Shown: piece after piece, positions 23,914-33,195 of the stretch
Position numbering within the stretch: position 1 is the first letter of the stretch
Layout of the letters: each line of letters starts with the position of its first letter
Origin: Sphingomonadaceae bacterium
GTDB lineage: Bacteria; Pseudomonadota; Alphaproteobacteria; Sphingomonadales; Sphingomonadaceae
DNA length: 45,616 bases
Assembly: GCA_019239915.1 (NCBI GenBank)
Contig: JAFAZF010000032.1
Location: forward strand, 1 to 45,616
Direction: 5' to 3'
Made by a program: the position numbers and the translations under genes
The notes under the pieces: model-generated
Database searches by the model: none
Told to the model about the DNA's origin: nothing
What the model saw: the letters and a program-made list of their open reading frames with translations, nothing else

Positions 23914-25602
23914 TCAACCGGTCAGCGCAAGCAGCCGCTCCTTCATCTTGGCAATGCCGAACTTCCACACCTGATCGGGCTTGATGTGTGGCATCGACGG
24001 CATCTCGTCGGGGTCGACGATCGCGTGGAGGATGGCGGGGCCACGGGCGGTAAGGAACGTGTCGACCGCTTCTTCGAGCCGGGCGGGATCGCGCGCCGTG
24101 AAGCCTTCGGCGCCGCAGGCGCGCGCGAAGGCGGCGAAATCCAGGTTCGGGAAGTTGGCGCCCGCCGCCGCGGGATTGCCGGCGCCCTCCATCTCGAGAT
24201 GGACGAGGCCCCAGCGCGCATTGTCGTAGACCACGACCTTGACCGGCAGCTTGTGCTCGACGGCGGTCATGAACTCGCCGAGCAGCATCGTCATGCCGCC
24301 GTCGCCGACATGGAGGATCACTTGCCGCCCGCGATCGAGCGCAGCGGCGCCGTTGGCGATCCCCATGCCGGTGCCAACGGCGGCGTTGTTGAACGATCCG
24401 GTGATCTTCTGGCGGCCGCTCTGCCGCAGCCAGTTCGCCGCCCACAGCGTCACCTCGCCGGTATCGGTGACGATGATCGCGTCGCGGGCCGCGCGGTCGC
24501 CGACCAGACGCGCCACCGCCTGCGGGTGGATCTTGTCGCCGCTTCGCGCGAGATCGGCCTTGCCGTCGAGCATCGCATCCCATTCGCGGCGGGCGTCGCG
24601 GATCGTGTCGAGGAAGGCGGTGTCGCTGCGCTGGGGCAGGCGCGCGAGCAGCATCTCCAGCGCGGGCCGCACCGAACCCGCGATGCCCAGCGCGATCGGC
24701 GCCCTCCGCCCGAGCGCGAAGGCGCGCTCGTCGATCTGGACGATGTTGCCGTGGCGGGGCAGGAATTCGGAATAGGGATAGTCGGTGCCGAGCATCAGCA
24801 GGAGATCGGCCTGCATCACCGCGTCGACGCCCGGCCGCCCGCCGATCAGGCCGACGCCGCCGATCCAGTGCGGATCATCGTACGGCAGCATGTCCTTGGC
24901 GCGGTAGGTGTGCATCAGCGGCGCCTTCAGGCGCTCGGCGAGCTGGACGAGCTCGACCTCGGCGCCGTGGCAGCCGAAGCCGCAGAACACCGCGACGGTC
25001 TTCGCCTGCTCGATCAGGATCACGGCCTGGTCGACGTCGGTGGGCGAGGGCGCTACGCCCGCGCGCGGTCGCAGCGTCGCGATGCTCGGCACCTTGGCGG
25101 AGGCCTTCGACGCGAACACGTCCGGCGGCACGCTGATGTGCGCGACGCCGCGACCACCATAGGCCTCGGCGATCGCCTGGTGGATCACCGGCGCGGCCTG
25201 CTCGGGCGAGGCGATCGTCTGCGTGTAGAGAGCGACGTCGCGGAACAGCAGGTCGGGCACGTCCTCCTGCAGATAATCGATGCCGCGCTTGTCCGACGGC
25301 ACGCCGCCCGAAATGGCGAGAACCGGCGCATGGTCCTTCTTCGCCTCGTAGAGGCCGGCGACGAGATGGTTGCCGCCCGGCCCGGTGGTGCCGCAGCACA
25401 CGCCGAGCCGACCGGTGAGTTTCGCCTGGCCGGCCGCAGCGAGCGCCGCACCTTCCTCGTGGCGGACGCCGATCCATTCGATGCGGCCGTCGCGCCGCAG
25501 CGCGTCGGTGAAAGGGTTGAGCGCGTCACCGACGATGCCGAACACCTGGGTGACGCCGATCTCGGCGAGCGTATCGACGAGCAGTTCCGCGACGGTGGAC
25601 AT
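23914..25602 (-). CDS. poxB: PoxB-like thiamine-diphosphate-dependent pyruvate dehydrogenase
   Basis: The 562-aa product has the three-domain plan of ThDP enzymes such as pyruvate:quinone oxidoreductase (pyruvate to acetate and CO2, electrons to ubiquinone). The catalytic glutamate is at E49/E50 (V-R-H-E-E-G-A-A-L-A-A-A). F-G-I-V-G-D-A-L-N-P (21-30) matches PoxB rather than acetolactate synthase. The ThDP-Mg motif is V-G-D-G-G-M-T-M-L then Y-D-N-A-R-W-G about 25 residues on. The length is close to E. coli PoxB (572 aa), but the end (M-K-E-R-L-L-A-L-T-G) does not clearly show the lipid-binding peptide. The ATG at 25602 is taken because the domain begins there; its GGAG is about 10 bases away. 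Pyruvate oxidase remains possible. Confidence 0.85.
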   Translation of the reverse strand: MSTVAELLVDTLAEIGVTQVFGIVGDALNPFTDALRRDGRIEWIGVRHEEGAALAAAGQAKLTGRLGVCCGTTGPGGNHLVAGLYEAKKDHAPVLAISGGVPSDKRGIDYLQEDVPDLLFRDVALYTQTIASPEQAAPVIHQAIAEAYGGRGVAHISVPPDVFASKASAKVPSIATLRPRAGVAPSPTDVDQAVILIEQAKTVAVFCGFGCHGAEVELVQLAERLKAPLMHTYRAKDMLPYDDPHWIGGVGLIGGRPGVDAVMQADLLLMLGTDYPYSEFLPRHGNIVQIDERAFALGRRAPIALGIAGSVRPALEMLLARLPQRSDTAFLDTIRDARREWDAMLDGKADLARSGDKIHPQAVARLVGDRAARDAIIVTDTGEVTLWAANWLRQSGRQKITGSFNNAAVGTGMGIANGAAALDRGRQVILHVGDGGMTMLLGEFMTAVEHKLPVKVVVYDNARWGLVHLEMEGAGNPAAAGANFPNLDFAAFARACGAEGFTARDPARLEEAVDTFLTARGPAILHAIVDPDEMPSMPHIKPDQVWKFGIAKMKERLLALTG

Positions 25603-25673
25603 GAAGGGCGCTCCGGTTCGGCGGCGGGATGCCGGCTGAACGCGGAGCGCTGAACGAGGGTCCGTCTCGAAAG

Positions 25674-25770
25674 CCCCTCCCTTGCAGGGAGGGGTTGGGG
25701 TGGGTTGCTTCGAAGCGGAGCGCTCCGTCTGGTCTCCACCCACCCCCAGCCCCTCCCTTGCAGGGAGGGG
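25674..25770. repeat. 97-bp inverted repeat of two CCCCTCCC/GGGAGGGG palindromes
   Basis: Two near-identical 21-bp palindromes (25674-25694 and 25750-25770; arms CCCCTCCC and GGGAGGGG around a TTGCA centre) face each other. Their inner flanks, GGGGTGGG and CCCACCCC, are also complementary. The whole unit is thus one large inverted repeat, located between the Pit transporter stop and the poxB start. It belongs to a different repeat family from the TCGACTTCGCTC elements. Confidence 0.85.
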
Positions 25771-25782
25771 AGCCCGAAAGGC

Positions 25783-27432
25783 CTATTGCATCCCCGCCGC
25801 GCGGACGATGCTGAGGAAGAGCCAGTAGAGCACGCCGGCGATCGCCATCGCGGCGGGCAGCGTCGTGATCCACGCCATCGCGATGTTGCGGACCGTGCTG
25901 CCCTGCAGGCCGGCGCCGTCGGCGACCATCGTGCCGGCGACGCCGCTCGACAGGATGTGCGTCGTCGAGACCGGCATCTTGAGATAGTCGGCCATCAGGA
26001 TGGTGCTCGCCGCCATGATCTCGGCGGCGGCACCCATGCCGTAGGTCAGGTGCGTCTTGCCGATCTTCTCGCCGACAGTGACGACGATCCGCTTCCAGCC
26101 GACCATGGTGCCGAGGCCGAGCGCGAGCGCGACCGCGATCTTCACCCAGGTCGGGATGAAGCGCGTGCCCTTCTCGAGCAGGCCCTCATAGCTCTTGAGC
26201 GCCTTGTCGCCGCCGTTCGGATAGGCCTTGGCGGCCTTGTCCTTGTCCTTGACCATGATGCTGAGCGTGTCCTGCACGACGTACATCTCGTTGCGCAGGT
26301 TCTTGGTCGCCGCCGCCGGAACGTGGGCGATCGCGCCATATTGCTTCAGATCCTGGTTGATCTGCGCCGACGAGGTCGCGAGCGCCGCATAGACCTTGGG
26401 ATCGTCGACCTTCTTGGTGCGCAGCGCGGCGCGCAGCAGGTCGTTAGCCTGGGTGGGATCGACGGTCTGGCCGGCAGCCTTGGCGACGAACACCTTCTGC
26501 GCGTCGGTCGAAGCCTGGATGAAGGCCGGCGTCGAGCTGTCCGGCATCGTGCGGTTGAGCGCATAGGCGGTCGGCGCGACGCCGATCAGGATCAGCATGA
26601 TCAGGCCCATGCCCTTCTGCCCGTCGTTCGAGCCGTGCGCGAACGAGACGGCGGTGCAGGTGCCGACCAGCAGCGCGCGGATACCCATCGGCGGCGGCAC
26701 GCCCTTGTCCGGCTCGTTGTAGAGCTTCGGGCTGCGGATCAGGCCCTTCATCAGCTTCAGCAGGACGAAGGCGCCGATGAAGCCGACGACCGGGCTGACC
26801 AGCAAGGTGGTGAGCACCTTGGTCGCCTGGCTCCAGTCGACGCCCGACGAGGCCGAGCCGCCGCCGATCAGCTGGTTGGCAAGGCCGACGCCGAGGATCG
26901 AGCCGATCAGCGCATGGCTCGAGCTGTTCGGCAGGCCGAAATACCAGGTCCCGAGGTTCCAGGTGACGGCAGCGAGCAGCAGCGCGAAGATCATCGCGTA
27001 GCCGCCGGCGGAACCCACCTGGAGAATGAGGTCGACCGGGAGCAGCGTGACGATCGAATAGGCGACCGCGCCGCTGGACGTGAGCACGCCGATGAAGTTC
27101 CAGAGGCCGGACCAGACCACCGCGTTCACCGGCTTCAGCGAGTTGGTGTAGATCACCGTCGCCACCGCGTTCGCGGTATCGTGGAAGCCGTTCACGAACT
27201 CAAAGCCGAGCGCGATCAGCAGCGCGAGGCCGAGGAAGAGGAACGCGCCGATGGCGAGCGTCTCGCCGACGGTCTGCGTGTCGATGATGATGCTGCTGCC
27301 GGCATAGATCAGGCCGGCCGCCAGCACGGCGAGGAAGATGAACCGTCCAGCCGGATGAACCGGCTCGTTGAGCGCGCCATGCGCGGAGTCGGTCGGGACA
27401 TGCTGCCCCGACCGCATTGCTTGCGTAGCCAC
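25783..27432 (-). CDS. inorganic phosphate transporter, Pit family
   Basis: The 549-aa product imports phosphate (metal-phosphate/H+ symport) across the inner membrane. Both PiT signatures are present: the N-terminal repeat has G-F-E-F-V-N-G-F-H-D-T-A-N-A-V-A-T-V-I (about 72-90) and G-L-P-N-S-S-S-H-A-L-I-G; the C-terminal repeat has A-H-G-S-N-D-G-Q-K-G-M-G and M-P-V-S-T-T-H-I-L-S-S-G-V-A-G. Between them is a long hydrophilic loop (about 275-435). I chose GTG 27432 because GGGGAG lies six bases before it; the ATG at 27417, five codons later, has no such site. It is divergent from the secretion operon across 222 bp; the palindrome CCCAATTTGGG at 27460-27470 lies close upstream. Confidence 0.93.
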   Translation of the reverse strand: MATQAMRSGQHVPTDSAHGALNEPVHPAGRFIFLAVLAAGLIYAGSSIIIDTQTVGETLAIGAFLFLGLALLIALGFEFVNGFHDTANAVATVIYTNSLKPVNAVVWSGLWNFIGVLTSSGAVAYSIVTLLPVDLILQVGSAGGYAMIFALLLAAVTWNLGTWYFGLPNSSSHALIGSILGVGLANQLIGGGSASSGVDWSQATKVLTTLLVSPVVGFIGAFVLLKLMKGLIRSPKLYNEPDKGVPPPMGIRALLVGTCTAVSFAHGSNDGQKGMGLIMLILIGVAPTAYALNRTMPDSSTPAFIQASTDAQKVFVAKAAGQTVDPTQANDLLRAALRTKKVDDPKVYAALATSSAQINQDLKQYGAIAHVPAAATKNLRNEMYVVQDTLSIMVKDKDKAAKAYPNGGDKALKSYEGLLEKGTRFIPTWVKIAVALALGLGTMVGWKRIVVTVGEKIGKTHLTYGMGAAAEIMAASTILMADYLKMPVSTTHILSSGVAGTMVADGAGLQGSTVRNIAMAWITTLPAAMAIAGVLYWLFLSIVRAAGMQ

Positions 27433-27654
27433 TGTTTGCTCCCCGGAGTCTGTGGATAACCCAATTTGGGCCCTGACTCGTGACAGATTGAGGACTCTTG
27501 ACGGGTTCTTCACGATAAGGGTGCGGCGCGCAGGCCACCGCAACGTCCGAATCGACCGGCCGAGCGGCCAACCCCTTGATCCGACGTCCTGCTCGGCGCA
27601 CCCTAGGCGCGAGCGGTGGGGACCCGTGCTATGTGGCTTGGTGACGCAAGGATC

Positions 27655-28263
27655 ATGCGCCGCGTGCGGCTGGCTGCGGTCGCATTGGGCGCCGTGCTTG
27701 TCGCCGGAGCGGCGCACGCCGAGGTGATCTCGATCGGCGACGACGGCAGCGTCACCAGCAGCAACGGACCGGCGCTCTACTACAGCGCGGATCTCAAGCC
27801 GCAGCCGATCATGGACCCGGCCCCGGCAGCGCAGCCGGCCGCCGCCACGCCGGTCGCGGTCGCGGTTCCGCCGGGCGACATCGCCGCCGCGATCGGCGCC
27901 TCGTCGGCGCGGCATGGGCTCGATCCCGCGCTGGTCGCGGCGGTGGCGTGGCGCGAATCGCGGATGAACATGGCGGCGCTGTCGCCGCGCGGGGCGATCG
28001 GCGTGATGCAGCTGATGCCGGGCACCGCGCGGATGCTCGCGGTCGATCCCACCGACCCCAACGCAAATATCGAAGGCGGCGTCACTTATCTGTCACAGCT
28101 TATGCGCCACTACGGCGGCGACATCATCAAGACGCTTGCCGCCTATAACGCCGGGCCGGGCGCGGTCGATCGCTATGGCGGCATCCCGCCTTATCGTGAG
28201 ACGGTCGCCTATGTGGGCGCGATCCTCGATCGCCTCTCGGCCCAGGCCCTGAGACCGCAGTGA
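27655..28263 (+). CDS. virB1: VirB1-like lytic transglycosylase
   Basis: The 202-aa product has a signal peptide (1-22, V-A-L-G-A-V-L-V-A-G-A-A-H-A), a Pro/Ala-rich linker and an SLT-type lytic transglycosylase domain (about 75-195). The catalytic glutamate is E101 in W-R-E-S-R-M-N; G-V-M-Q-L-M-P-G-T-A and A-A-Y-N-A-G-P-G-A-V complete the signature. It would open peptidoglycan locally for the secretion channel. The ATG at 27655 follows AAGGA; an earlier in-frame ATG at 27616 would bury the signal peptide. It is the first gene of the operon, and its stop overlaps the possible early start of virB2. Confidence 0.88.
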   Translation: MRRVRLAAVALGAVLVAGAAHAEVISIGDDGSVTSSNGPALYYSADLKPQPIMDPAPAAQPAAATPVAVAVPPGDIAAAIGASSARHGLDPALVAAVAWRESRMNMAALSPRGAIGVMQLMPGTARMLAVDPTDPNANIEGGVTYLSQLMRHYGGDIIKTLAAYNAGPGAVDRYGGIPPYRETVAYVGAILDRLSAQALRPQ

Positions 28264-28289
28264 GCGCCCCCGAAATGAAGGGACATGCC

Positions 28290-28595
28290 GTGAAATTCCG
28301 TAGCCTTGCCGCGCTTCTACTGCTCCGCGCCATGCCGGCCTACGCGCAAGTCGCCACCAGTGATCCCGCCGGTTCCGGCCCGATCCTCGGCGCGCTTTAC
28401 TGGGTGCAGGGTACGCTGCTCGGCAATCTCGCCACCACCGCGGCGGTGATCGCCGTCGCCGTCACCGGCCTGATGATGCTCACCGGCCGGATTGACTGGC
28501 GGCGCGGGCTCACCGTCATCGTCGGCTGCTTCATCCTGTTCGGCGCCGCCTCGATCGTCGCGGGTATGCGCACCGTCGCGGGCGCGGCCGGCTAG
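28290..28595 (+). CDS. virB2: VirB2/TrbC-family pilin
   Basis: The 101-aa product has a signal peptide ending at A-Y-A near residue 18 and two hydrophobic helices (about 35-58 and 70-92) joined by the short polar loop T-G-R-I-D-W-R-R-G. This is the layout of T4SS major pilins, in which the loop faces the pilus lumen. The start is uncertain: GTG 28290 has GAAGGGA seven bases before it, while ATG 28275 and GTG 28260 (overlapping the previous stop) are in frame but have poorer sites. The next gene starts 12 bp after the stop. Confidence 0.85.
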   Translation: MKFRSLAALLLLRAMPAYAQVATSDPAGSGPILGALYWVQGTLLGNLATTAAVIAVAVTGLMMLTGRIDWRRGLTVIVGCFILFGAASIVAGMRTVAGAAG

Positions 28596-28606
28596 GAGCA
28601 GGTCTC

Positions 28607-28888
28607 ATGGCGCTCCAGTCCGACCCGATCTTCGCGGCATTGACCCGCCCGCAGATGATCGGCGGCGTCACCTACGGCTATGCGATCTTCAACCTGATCC
28701 TGTCGATCGAGCTGTTCCTGATCACCAAGAGCTTCTGGGTGCTGCCGGTGGCGCTCGTCGTCCACGCCATCGGCTATCTCGGCTGCCTGCGCGAGCCGCG
28801 TTTCTTCGACCTGTGGATGGCGCGCGCGCGCCATTGCCCGCGCGTCAAGAACCGCCGCTTCTGGCAGGCGAACAGCTACGCGCCGTGA
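28607..28888 (+). CDS. virB3: VirB3-family T4SS inner-membrane protein
   Basis: The 93-aa product shows the VirB3/TrbD pattern: D-P-I-F-x-A-L-T-R-P-Q-M-I-G-G-V (6-21), two adjacent transmembrane helices (about 20-42 and 43-60), and the C-terminal E-P-R-F-F-D-L-W-M segment. VirB3 associates with VirB4 at the inner-membrane complex. The ATG at 28607 follows AGGAGCAGG. It is positioned directly before virB4, as in most VirB systems. Confidence 0.88.
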   Translation: MALQSDPIFAALTRPQMIGGVTYGYAIFNLILSIELFLITKSFWVLPVALVVHAIGYLGCLREPRFFDLWMARARHCPRVKNRRFWQANSYAP

Positions 28889-28898
28889 GAGATCGGGA

Positions 28899-31280
28899 AT
28901 GAGTTTCGCGTTCACCACCATGGGAGCCGCCAAGATCGCCGCGCGGGAATCGCGCATCGGCGATCGGCTGCCCTATGCCACGCACGTCGACGAGGCGACG
29001 ATCCGCACGCGCGACGGCATGCTCATCCAGGTCCTCAAGCTTGAGGGCTTCCCGTTCGAGACGCGTGACGACGAGGAGCTCGATTACCGTAAGCAAATCC
29101 GCGAGACGCTGCTGCGCGGCGCGGCGGGATCGCGGCTGGCGCTCTATCATCATGTCGTCCGCCGGCCGGTTGTCGCGGAATTCTCGGGCCAGCCCGAGGA
29201 GCCGTTCGCGCGCGCGCTCGACGAGCGCTGGCGCGCCGCGCTCGGCGGCCGCCAACTCTTCGCCAACGAGCTGTTCCTGACGCTCGTGCGCCGCCCGCTG
29301 CAGGGCCGCGCCGGCATCGCCGAAAGCCTGTTTCGCCGCGCCAAGCCGCGCGATGCCGATCTCGACGCGGATCTGCGCGCGCTGCATGCGCTCCGCGAGA
29401 GCTTTGCGGCAACGCTGACGCCGTATGGCGCACGCACGCTCACCACCTACGAGGGCGCGCACGGCCTCTGCTCGGAGCCGGCAAGCTTCCTCGCGCTGCT
29501 GCTCGGCGGCGAGCCGCGCCCGGTGCTGCTGCCCGAAGGCGATCTCGGCCAGACCATCGCCGATCGCCGGCTCGATTTCGGGCTGGATGCGATGGCGCTC
29601 GGCCCCAGCGGCGTGCGGCCAGAGGAATATGGCGCGATCGTCAGCCTCAAGGATTATCCCGCGCGCTCTACGCCGGGCATGCTCGACGGCGTGCTGCGGC
29701 TGCCGATCGAGATGGTGCTGACCGAGAGCTTTTCGTTCGTGGACCGGCAGGTGACGCTCGATCGCATGGGGCTCGCCCTGCGCCGGCTGAAAGCGGCGGA
29801 GGACGATGCGTTCTCGCTGCGCGAAGAACTCGGCCAGGCGCGCGATCAGGTCGGCGCCGGCCGCGCCGCTTATGGCGATCACCATCTATCGATCCTTGTC
29901 CGCGCCATCGATCCGCAGACGCTCGATGCCTCGGTGGCGGAGGTGCAGGCGCAGCTCACCGAGACCGGCGCGGTGGCTGTCCGCGAGGACGTCAATCTCG
30001 AGCCCGCCTTCTGGGCGCAGTTCCCCGGGAATCTCCATATGGCGGCGCGCAAGGCGCTGATCTCGACGACCAACTTCGCGAGCCTCGCCAGTTTCCACAA
30101 TCACGCCGGCGGCCAGGCCGCGGACAACCACTGGGGCCCGGCCGTCACGGTGCTCGAGACGACCGCCTTCGGCCCCTACAACTTCAACTTCCACGTCGCC
30201 GATCTCGGCAACTTCACCGTCATCGGTCCGTCTGGCTCGGGCAAGACGGTGCTGATGACGTTCCTGCTGGCGCAGGCGCAGAAGTTCAAACCGCGGCTCG
30301 TCTATTTCGACAAGGATCGTGGCGCCGACATCTTCGTCCGCGCGATCGGCGGCCGCTACGACGTTCTGCGGCCCGGCGAGGCGACCGGGCTCAACCCACT
30401 GCAGCTGCCCGAGAACGGCGCCAACCGCGCGTTCCTGATCGAGTGGCTGTCGCAGCTGCTCTCGTCGGACGGCATGCCGCTCGATGCCGAGGAGCGCGCG
30501 TTGATCGCCGACGCGGTAGACGCCAACTTTGCCGCCGATCCCGAGCATCGCCGGCTGCGCTATCTGCGCGAGATGTTCGTCGGCGCGCGCCGGCCGGCGG
30601 CGGGCGATCTCGCCAACCGGCTCGCGGCGTGGGCGGGCGAGGGCGAGCACGCCTGGCTGTTCGACAACGAGACCGATCAGGTCGATCTCGATCGCGACGT
30701 CTACGGCTTCGACATGACGCGGCTGCTCGACGCGCCAGTCATCCGCACGCCGGCGATGATGTATCTCTTCCACCGCATCGAGCAGCAGCTCGACGGCACG
30801 CCCACGATCATCGTCGTCGACGAGGGCTGGAAGGCGCTCGACGACGAGGTGTTCGTGCGCCGCATCAAGGATTGGGAGAAGACGATCCGGAAGCGGAATG
30901 GCATCGTCGGGTTCGCGACGCAAAGCGCTTCCGACGCGCTGGAGAGCCGGATCGCCAGCGCGATTATCGAGCAGGCGGCGACGCAGATCTTCTTCCCGAA
31001 CCCGCGCGCCCGCGCCGCCGATTATATCGACGGCTTCAACCTCTCGGCGCACGAATATGAGCTCGTCCGCTCGCTGCCCGACACCTCGCGCAGCTTCCTG
31101 ATCAAGCAGGCGGATCACAGCGTCGTCGCCCGGCTCGATCTCGGGGGCATGCGCGATCTGCTGAGCGTGCTCGCCGGCACCGAGCGTTCGGTGCGCAAGG
31201 CGGACGCGGCGCGGGAGAGCGCGGGTGAGGATCCGGCCGACTGGCTGCCGGTCTTTCTCGGCGAGGAGGCGCGGCGATGA
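28899..31280 (+). CDS. virB4: VirB4 ATPase of type IV secretion
   Basis: The 793-aa product is the large T4SS ATPase that powers assembly and substrate transfer from the cytoplasmic face. The N-terminal half (1-400) is the CagE/TrbE-VirB4 domain. Walker A is G-P-S-G-S-G-K-T at about 443-450, Walker B is T-I-I-V-V-D-E-G-W at about 634-642, and the A-T-Q-S-A-S-D-A segment following it matches the family. Length agrees with Agrobacterium VirB4 (789 aa). The ATG at 28899 has GAGATCGGGA before it. The stop overlaps the virB6 start (ATGA). Confidence 0.95.
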   Translation: MSFAFTTMGAAKIAARESRIGDRLPYATHVDEATIRTRDGMLIQVLKLEGFPFETRDDEELDYRKQIRETLLRGAAGSRLALYHHVVRRPVVAEFSGQPEEPFARALDERWRAALGGRQLFANELFLTLVRRPLQGRAGIAESLFRRAKPRDADLDADLRALHALRESFAATLTPYGARTLTTYEGAHGLCSEPASFLALLLGGEPRPVLLPEGDLGQTIADRRLDFGLDAMALGPSGVRPEEYGAIVSLKDYPARSTPGMLDGVLRLPIEMVLTESFSFVDRQVTLDRMGLALRRLKAAEDDAFSLREELGQARDQVGAGRAAYGDHHLSILVRAIDPQTLDASVAEVQAQLTETGAVAVREDVNLEPAFWAQFPGNLHMAARKALISTTNFASLASFHNHAGGQAADNHWGPAVTVLETTAFGPYNFNFHVADLGNFTVIGPSGSGKTVLMTFLLAQAQKFKPRLVYFDKDRGADIFVRAIGGRYDVLRPGEATGLNPLQLPENGANRAFLIEWLSQLLSSDGMPLDAEERALIADAVDANFAADPEHRRLRYLREMFVGARRPAAGDLANRLAAWAGEGEHAWLFDNETDQVDLDRDVYGFDMTRLLDAPVIRTPAMMYLFHRIEQQLDGTPTIIVVDEGWKALDDEVFVRRIKDWEKTIRKRNGIVGFATQSASDALESRIASAIIEQAATQIFFPNPRARAADYIDGFNLSAHEYELVRSLPDTSRSFLIKQADHSVVARLDLGGMRDLLSVLAGTERSVRKADAARESAGEDPADWLPVFLGEEARR

Positions 31281-32443
31281 TCTCCTGCCCGGTGCCGCCG
31301 CCCGACGTTGCGCAAATGCGCGCGCTGCTGATGACGGTCGACTGCAACAGCCGGCTGTTCGCGGAAGCCGGCTTTCGCGCGCTGAGCGATCAGGGCGGCT
31401 TCTTTCCCGCCGCGCTCACCGCGCTGCTCACCATCTATGTCGCGCTGCTCGGCTATCGGCTGCTGTTCGGGATCGGCGGCGCGCGTGTCGCGGAAGGGCC
31501 GCTGACGGCGCTCAAGATAGGCGCGATCATGGCCCTGACGCTCAACTGGGCGACGTTCCAGACGCTGGTGTTCGACGTCGCCTACAAGGCGCCGGTCGAG
31601 CTTGCGCGCACCGTCGGCGGGCCGATGGGGCCGCGCGACGGCGATCTCGTCGGCGCCGCGCAAGCCGACTACGACGAGCTCATCGCCGATGCCAGGGCGA
31701 TCGCTAAGCAAGCCGCGCAGCGCACCACCACCGGCACGCAGCAGGGCGGTGAAGTCAATGCCGCCAACCAGCTGTTCGACGCCGCGCAGACGCTGTTCAT
31801 GGCGAGCGTCGGCGTGCTCGCGATCGCGCTGATCGCGATCGGCGTGCTGAGTGCGCTGGGGCCGATCTTCATCGCGCTCTTCCTGTTCGAGAACACGCGC
31901 GGGCTGTTCGCGGGCTGGATGCGCGCGCTCGTCACCGCCGCGATTGTCCCGGTCGTCGGCTGGGCGATCATCACGCTCATGATCGTCGCGCTGCGTCCGG
32001 GACTGGAGACGCTCGCCGCCGATCGCGTCGCGGGCGAGATCGGGCTCGATACGGTGACGGCGGTGGTGGCGATCATCAGCGTCTTTGCCATCGCGCAGCT
32101 CGTGCTGGCCGGCGCGGCGGCGCTGATCGGCAGCGGCTTCCGCTTCCGCCGCGCTGCCACCGTCCGCGTCATCGATCGCGGCGGCGCCCGCGTGACCGCC
32201 ACCATGCAGGCGGCGCCTCCGGCGGTCGCGGCGACGCGGAGCCAGTCGCTTGCCGAGGCGCTGCGTCGCCCGGCGCCCGTCGCGCCGGGTGTGCGCGAGA
32301 CCTACAGCTATTCCAGCGCGGGCGGCGCGGGCGGGACGAACGTCCGCGTAGACATCGCGCAGGCGCCCTCGACGCGCGCGACGCGGCTGGGCGAACTCTA
32401 TCGGCGCCCCGCCTATCGCGGCCGTCGCGCCGGAGCGGCATGA
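31277..32443 (+). CDS. virB6: VirB6/TrbL-family polytopic T4SS protein
   Basis: The 388-aa product has five to six hydrophobic helices, at about 45-65, 75-95, 172-192, 192-210, 218-242 and 262-290. The family segment F-E-N-T-R-G-L-F-A-G-W-M-R-A-L lies in the middle and a polar Ala/Arg-rich tail covers 300-388. VirB6 forms part of the inner-membrane translocation path. The ATG at 31277 follows GAGGAGG and overlaps the virB4 stop; the end overlaps the virB9 start. No virB5 gene lies between virB4 and virB6, where many systems have it. Confidence 0.88.
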   Translation: MISCPVPPPDVAQMRALLMTVDCNSRLFAEAGFRALSDQGGFFPAALTALLTIYVALLGYRLLFGIGGARVAEGPLTALKIGAIMALTLNWATFQTLVFDVAYKAPVELARTVGGPMGPRDGDLVGAAQADYDELIADARAIAKQAAQRTTTGTQQGGEVNAANQLFDAAQTLFMASVGVLAIALIAIGVLSALGPIFIALFLFENTRGLFAGWMRALVTAAIVPVVGWAIITLMIVALRPGLETLAADRVAGEIGLDTVTAVVAIISVFAIAQLVLAGAAALIGSGFRFRRAATVRVIDRGGARVTATMQAAPPAVAATRSQSLAEALRRPAPVAPGVRETYSYSSAGGAGGTNVRVDIAQAPSTRATRLGELYRRPAYRGRRAGAA

Positions 32444-33195
32444 TGAGACGTATCGCTTTCCTGATCGCGCTGCTCATGGCCGCGCCCGCCACCGCCGCGG
32501 TCTCGCCGACGCCGGGCGGCACCGACCCGCGCATCGGCTGGATCCATTACGATCCCGATCAGGTCATCGAGCTGCCGGTCACGATCGGCTATCAGCTCGC
32601 GATCGAGTTCGGCTCGGACGAACGCATCGAGAATGTCTCGATCGGTGACAGCCTCGGCTGGCAGGTGACGCCCAATCGCCGCGCCAACATGCTCTTCGTC
32701 AAGCCGATGCTCGGCCATTCGATGACCGACATGAGCGTGTCGACGAGCCTCCGGCGCTACACCTTCGTGCTCAAGGTCCGCCATGTCGGCGGCCCCGGGC
32801 GCGCGTGGTACGGCCTGCGTTTCGAGTATCCGCCGTCCGCCGCCGCGCTCATCGAAGCCAAGCCGCCGCCTCCGCCGCAGCCACCGCGCGACGTCAACCA
32901 CGCCTACAGCTACGCGACCAGCGCCGCGGGCCTACCGACCCGCGTGTTCGACGATGGGCAGGCGACCTATTTCGCGTTCCCGGCCGGGATCGATCTGCCC
33001 GCGATCTTCCTGCCGGACGGAAAGAGCGAGACGCTGGCGCCGGTCCACAATCGCGACGGCTTCGTCGTCGTCGAGCAGCTCAGCCCGCGCTTCGTGCTCC
33101 GCCGCGGCAAGGATGCGACGATCATCGTCAACGATGGCTATCCGGCGCCGGCCGGGACCGCGCTGACGCCGCACGGAAAAGGAGACAAGGGCTGA
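32440..33195 (+). CDS. virB9: VirB9/TrbG-family core-complex protein
   Basis: The 251-aa product has a signal peptide (1-20, I-A-F-L-I-A-L-L-M-A-A-P-A-T-A-A). The VirB9 N-terminal domain follows (residues 25-140; D-P-R-I-G-W-I-H-Y-D-P-D-Q-V, N-M-L-F-V-K-P), then a Pro-rich hinge (147-152). The C-terminal domain (160-245; N-H-A-Y-S-Y, F-D-D-G-Q-A-T-Y-F-A-F-P) is the part that meets VirB7 and VirB10 in the outer-membrane core. No VirB7 lipoprotein gene is adjacent. Two ATGs in tandem (32440, 32443) are possible starts; both follow GGAGCGG. Confidence 0.9.
   Translation: MMRRIAFLIALLMAAPATAAVSPTPGGTDPRIGWIHYDPDQVIELPVTIGYQLAIEFGSDERIENVSIGDSLGWQVTPNRRANMLFVKPMLGHSMTDMSVSTSLRRYTFVLKVRHVGGPGRAWYGLRFEYPPSAAALIEAKPPPPPQPPRDVNHAYSYATSAAGLPTRVFDDGQATYFAFPAGIDLPAIFLPDGKSETLAPVHNRDGFVVVEQLSPRFVLRRGKDATIIVNDGYPAPAGTALTPHGKGDKG

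Noticed and set aside
27433-27500. Possible PhoB box (CTGTCAC on the minus strand, 27480-27486) upstream of the Pit transporter
   Set aside because: Only one half-site is good; the second direct repeat at the required spacing matches about four of seven positions. Not strong enough to call.
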